Virus record (IMG/VR): IMGVR_UViG_3300034020_000824
Span: 62,001 to 126,000 of that record
Reading direction: 5' to 3' (one strand)
DNA: 64,000 nucleotides
DNA from: a virus
Positions 63,242 to 64,000 of the stretch are shown piece after piece. Below the pieces are notes generated by a model. The model ran no database searches and had not been told where the DNA came from. It saw only the letters and a list, made by a program, of their open reading frames with translations. Made by a program: the position numbers and the translations under genes. The stretch's first letter is position 1; the number at the start of each line of letters is the position of its first letter.

Positions 63242-63907
63242 ATGAATTTTAATAGTAAATTATTGAATGCAATTGATTTAGAGTTTTGTAGAAGTAAAGT
63301 TAAAGAGTATGGGTATCTTCAAAAATTTCCCCATGTTACTTGGGAAAATGATGATGCTTTGATGAAGTGGTGTTTAATCGCAGATTATTTTGAAAAACTA
63401 GATCAAACTGAAAAAACTGTCGTAGATCTTGGATGTTCTAGTTCTCCCCTACCTCACATCATCTCTTCATTGGGTCATGATGTAACCGGAATTGATATTA
63501 GCGATGTTAGTCATTCATTTTCCGGAAGTTTAGTTCGGATGGTTTTGAATGATGCTCTTGCCGAAGTTAAGGATATGGAAAATAATTCAGTAGATTATTT
63601 TGTAGATTCTTGCGCTGTAACACATTTTAATGGATCTCATACTAATAAAATTAATAATCAGGGATGGAAAGATATTGCAGAACAAGTTTATAGAGTCCTC
63701 AAACCTGGCGGTAAATTTATTATTGTTTCTGATGTTGATGTTGAAAATAAATTTGGTGAGTTTATTAAACCGGAATTAGTTGTTAAACTGATTGAATCGA
63801 CGGGTTTAACTCTGATAGGTTCTTGTGATTATTCTGAACCAGATCCTTTTACAATTCATTGTGGGAAATATACTCTACAAGTTGCAAATTTTATTTTTGA
63901 AAAATGA
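63242..63907 (+). CDS. SAM-dependent methyltransferase
   Basis: The start at 63242 (MNFNSKLLNAIDLEFCRSK) gives 221 residues. VVDLGCSSSPLPHIISSLGH (motif I), VTGIDISD and VLKPGGKFIIVSDV (motif post I/III) identify a class I methyltransferase. Overlaps the next start by four bases. Confidence 0.85.
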   Translation: MNFNSKLLNAIDLEFCRSKVKEYGYLQKFPHVTWENDDALMKWCLIADYFEKLDQTEKTVVDLGCSSSPLPHIISSLGHDVTGIDISDVSHSFSGSLVRMVLNDALAEVKDMENNSVDYFVDSCAVTHFNGSHTNKINNQGWKDIAEQVYRVLKPGGKFIIVSDVDVENKFGEFIKPELVVKLIESTGLTLIGSCDYSEPDPFTIHCGKYTLQVANFIFEK

Positions 63908-64000
63908 ATTGCGCTTTTTTATTTTCTGGACAACCTATTTTTTATGATGAAAATATTAGTTATTTTTCCAATTATCAGATAGATGAAAATGATAAGGTTT
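63904..64000 (+). CDS. Partial glycosyltransferase-like gene, cut by the window end
   Basis: ATG at 63904 opens a frame (MNCAFLFSGQPIFYDENISY...) that stays open to the last base. The SGQP opening resembles the protein at 58602. Only about 32 residues are visible. Confidence 0.6.
   Translation, partial: MNCAFLFSGQPIFYDENISYFSNYQIDENDKV

Overview
The window is about two thirds of the core of a T4-like myovirus genome. The order gp21(end)-gp22-gp23-gp3-uvsY-uvsW-gp55-gp47-gp46, followed by a gp45/gp44/gp62/regA/gp43/uvsX/gp41/gp61/nrdA/nrdB replication block, is the T4 superfamily order as found in cyanomyoviruses. Hsp20, a CobS-like AAA+ ATPase, a MazG-like protein, PstS and a cyanobacterial SLH-type outer-membrane porin point to a cyanophage of marine Synechococcus or Prochlorococcus. 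Almost all genes lie on the + strand; the exceptions are a homing endonuclease inside gp41 and a small group of genes next to the lysis genes. All assignments come from reading the sequence; no database search was run.

Layout. 1-3300: head genes (end of protease gp21, scaffold gp22, major capsid gp23) and tail terminator gp3. 3290-9280: recombination and late transcription (UvsY, UvsW, late sigma factor gp55, gp47/gp46 nuclease), with Sm-like and small accessory proteins. 9350-14800: virion-type accessory proteins and an HExxH/VWA protein paired with the CobS-like ATPase. 14800-28560: replisome (clamp, clamp loader, RegA, polymerase, UvsX, helicase gp41), D12 methylase, Hsp20, MazG. 28780-35260: virion-type proteins, including a nucleotidyltransferase with an N-terminus like the T4 capsid-targeting sequence. 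35275-39930: primase and ribonucleotide reductase. 39976-46065: further late proteins, endolysins, and putative membrane and DNA-binding proteins. 46090-48900 plus scattered sites to 52975: 22 recognisable tRNAs, one composite tRNA-like sequence and several unexplained structured RNAs. 48950-51525: porin and PstS with a Pho-box-like array. 51589-53519: small proteins and Dps. 53804-64000: a glycan biosynthesis island (GDP-fucose enzymes, kinase, nucleotidyltransferase-HAD fusion, epimerase, glycosyltransferases, methyltransferases) that runs off the end.

Regulation visible in the sequence. Many genes have T4-type late promoters (TATAAATA and close variants, read by gp55), often fused to the U-tract of the preceding terminator. 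About fifteen near-consensus TTGACA-17-TATAAT promoters serve early genes and the tRNA region. In four of them the -35 box lies within a terminator hairpin. The gp55 promoter overlaps a divergent antisense promoter whose -10 and leader are repeated at 41.6 kb.

The most striking feature is the replicative helicase gp41. It is broken into two genes by a split intein inserted just before the Walker A motif (LAG / TGVGKS). The N-intein is only 16 residues, the C-intein 125 residues, and an HNH endonuclease lies antisense between the halves. Trans-splicing would rebuild a 459-residue helicase.
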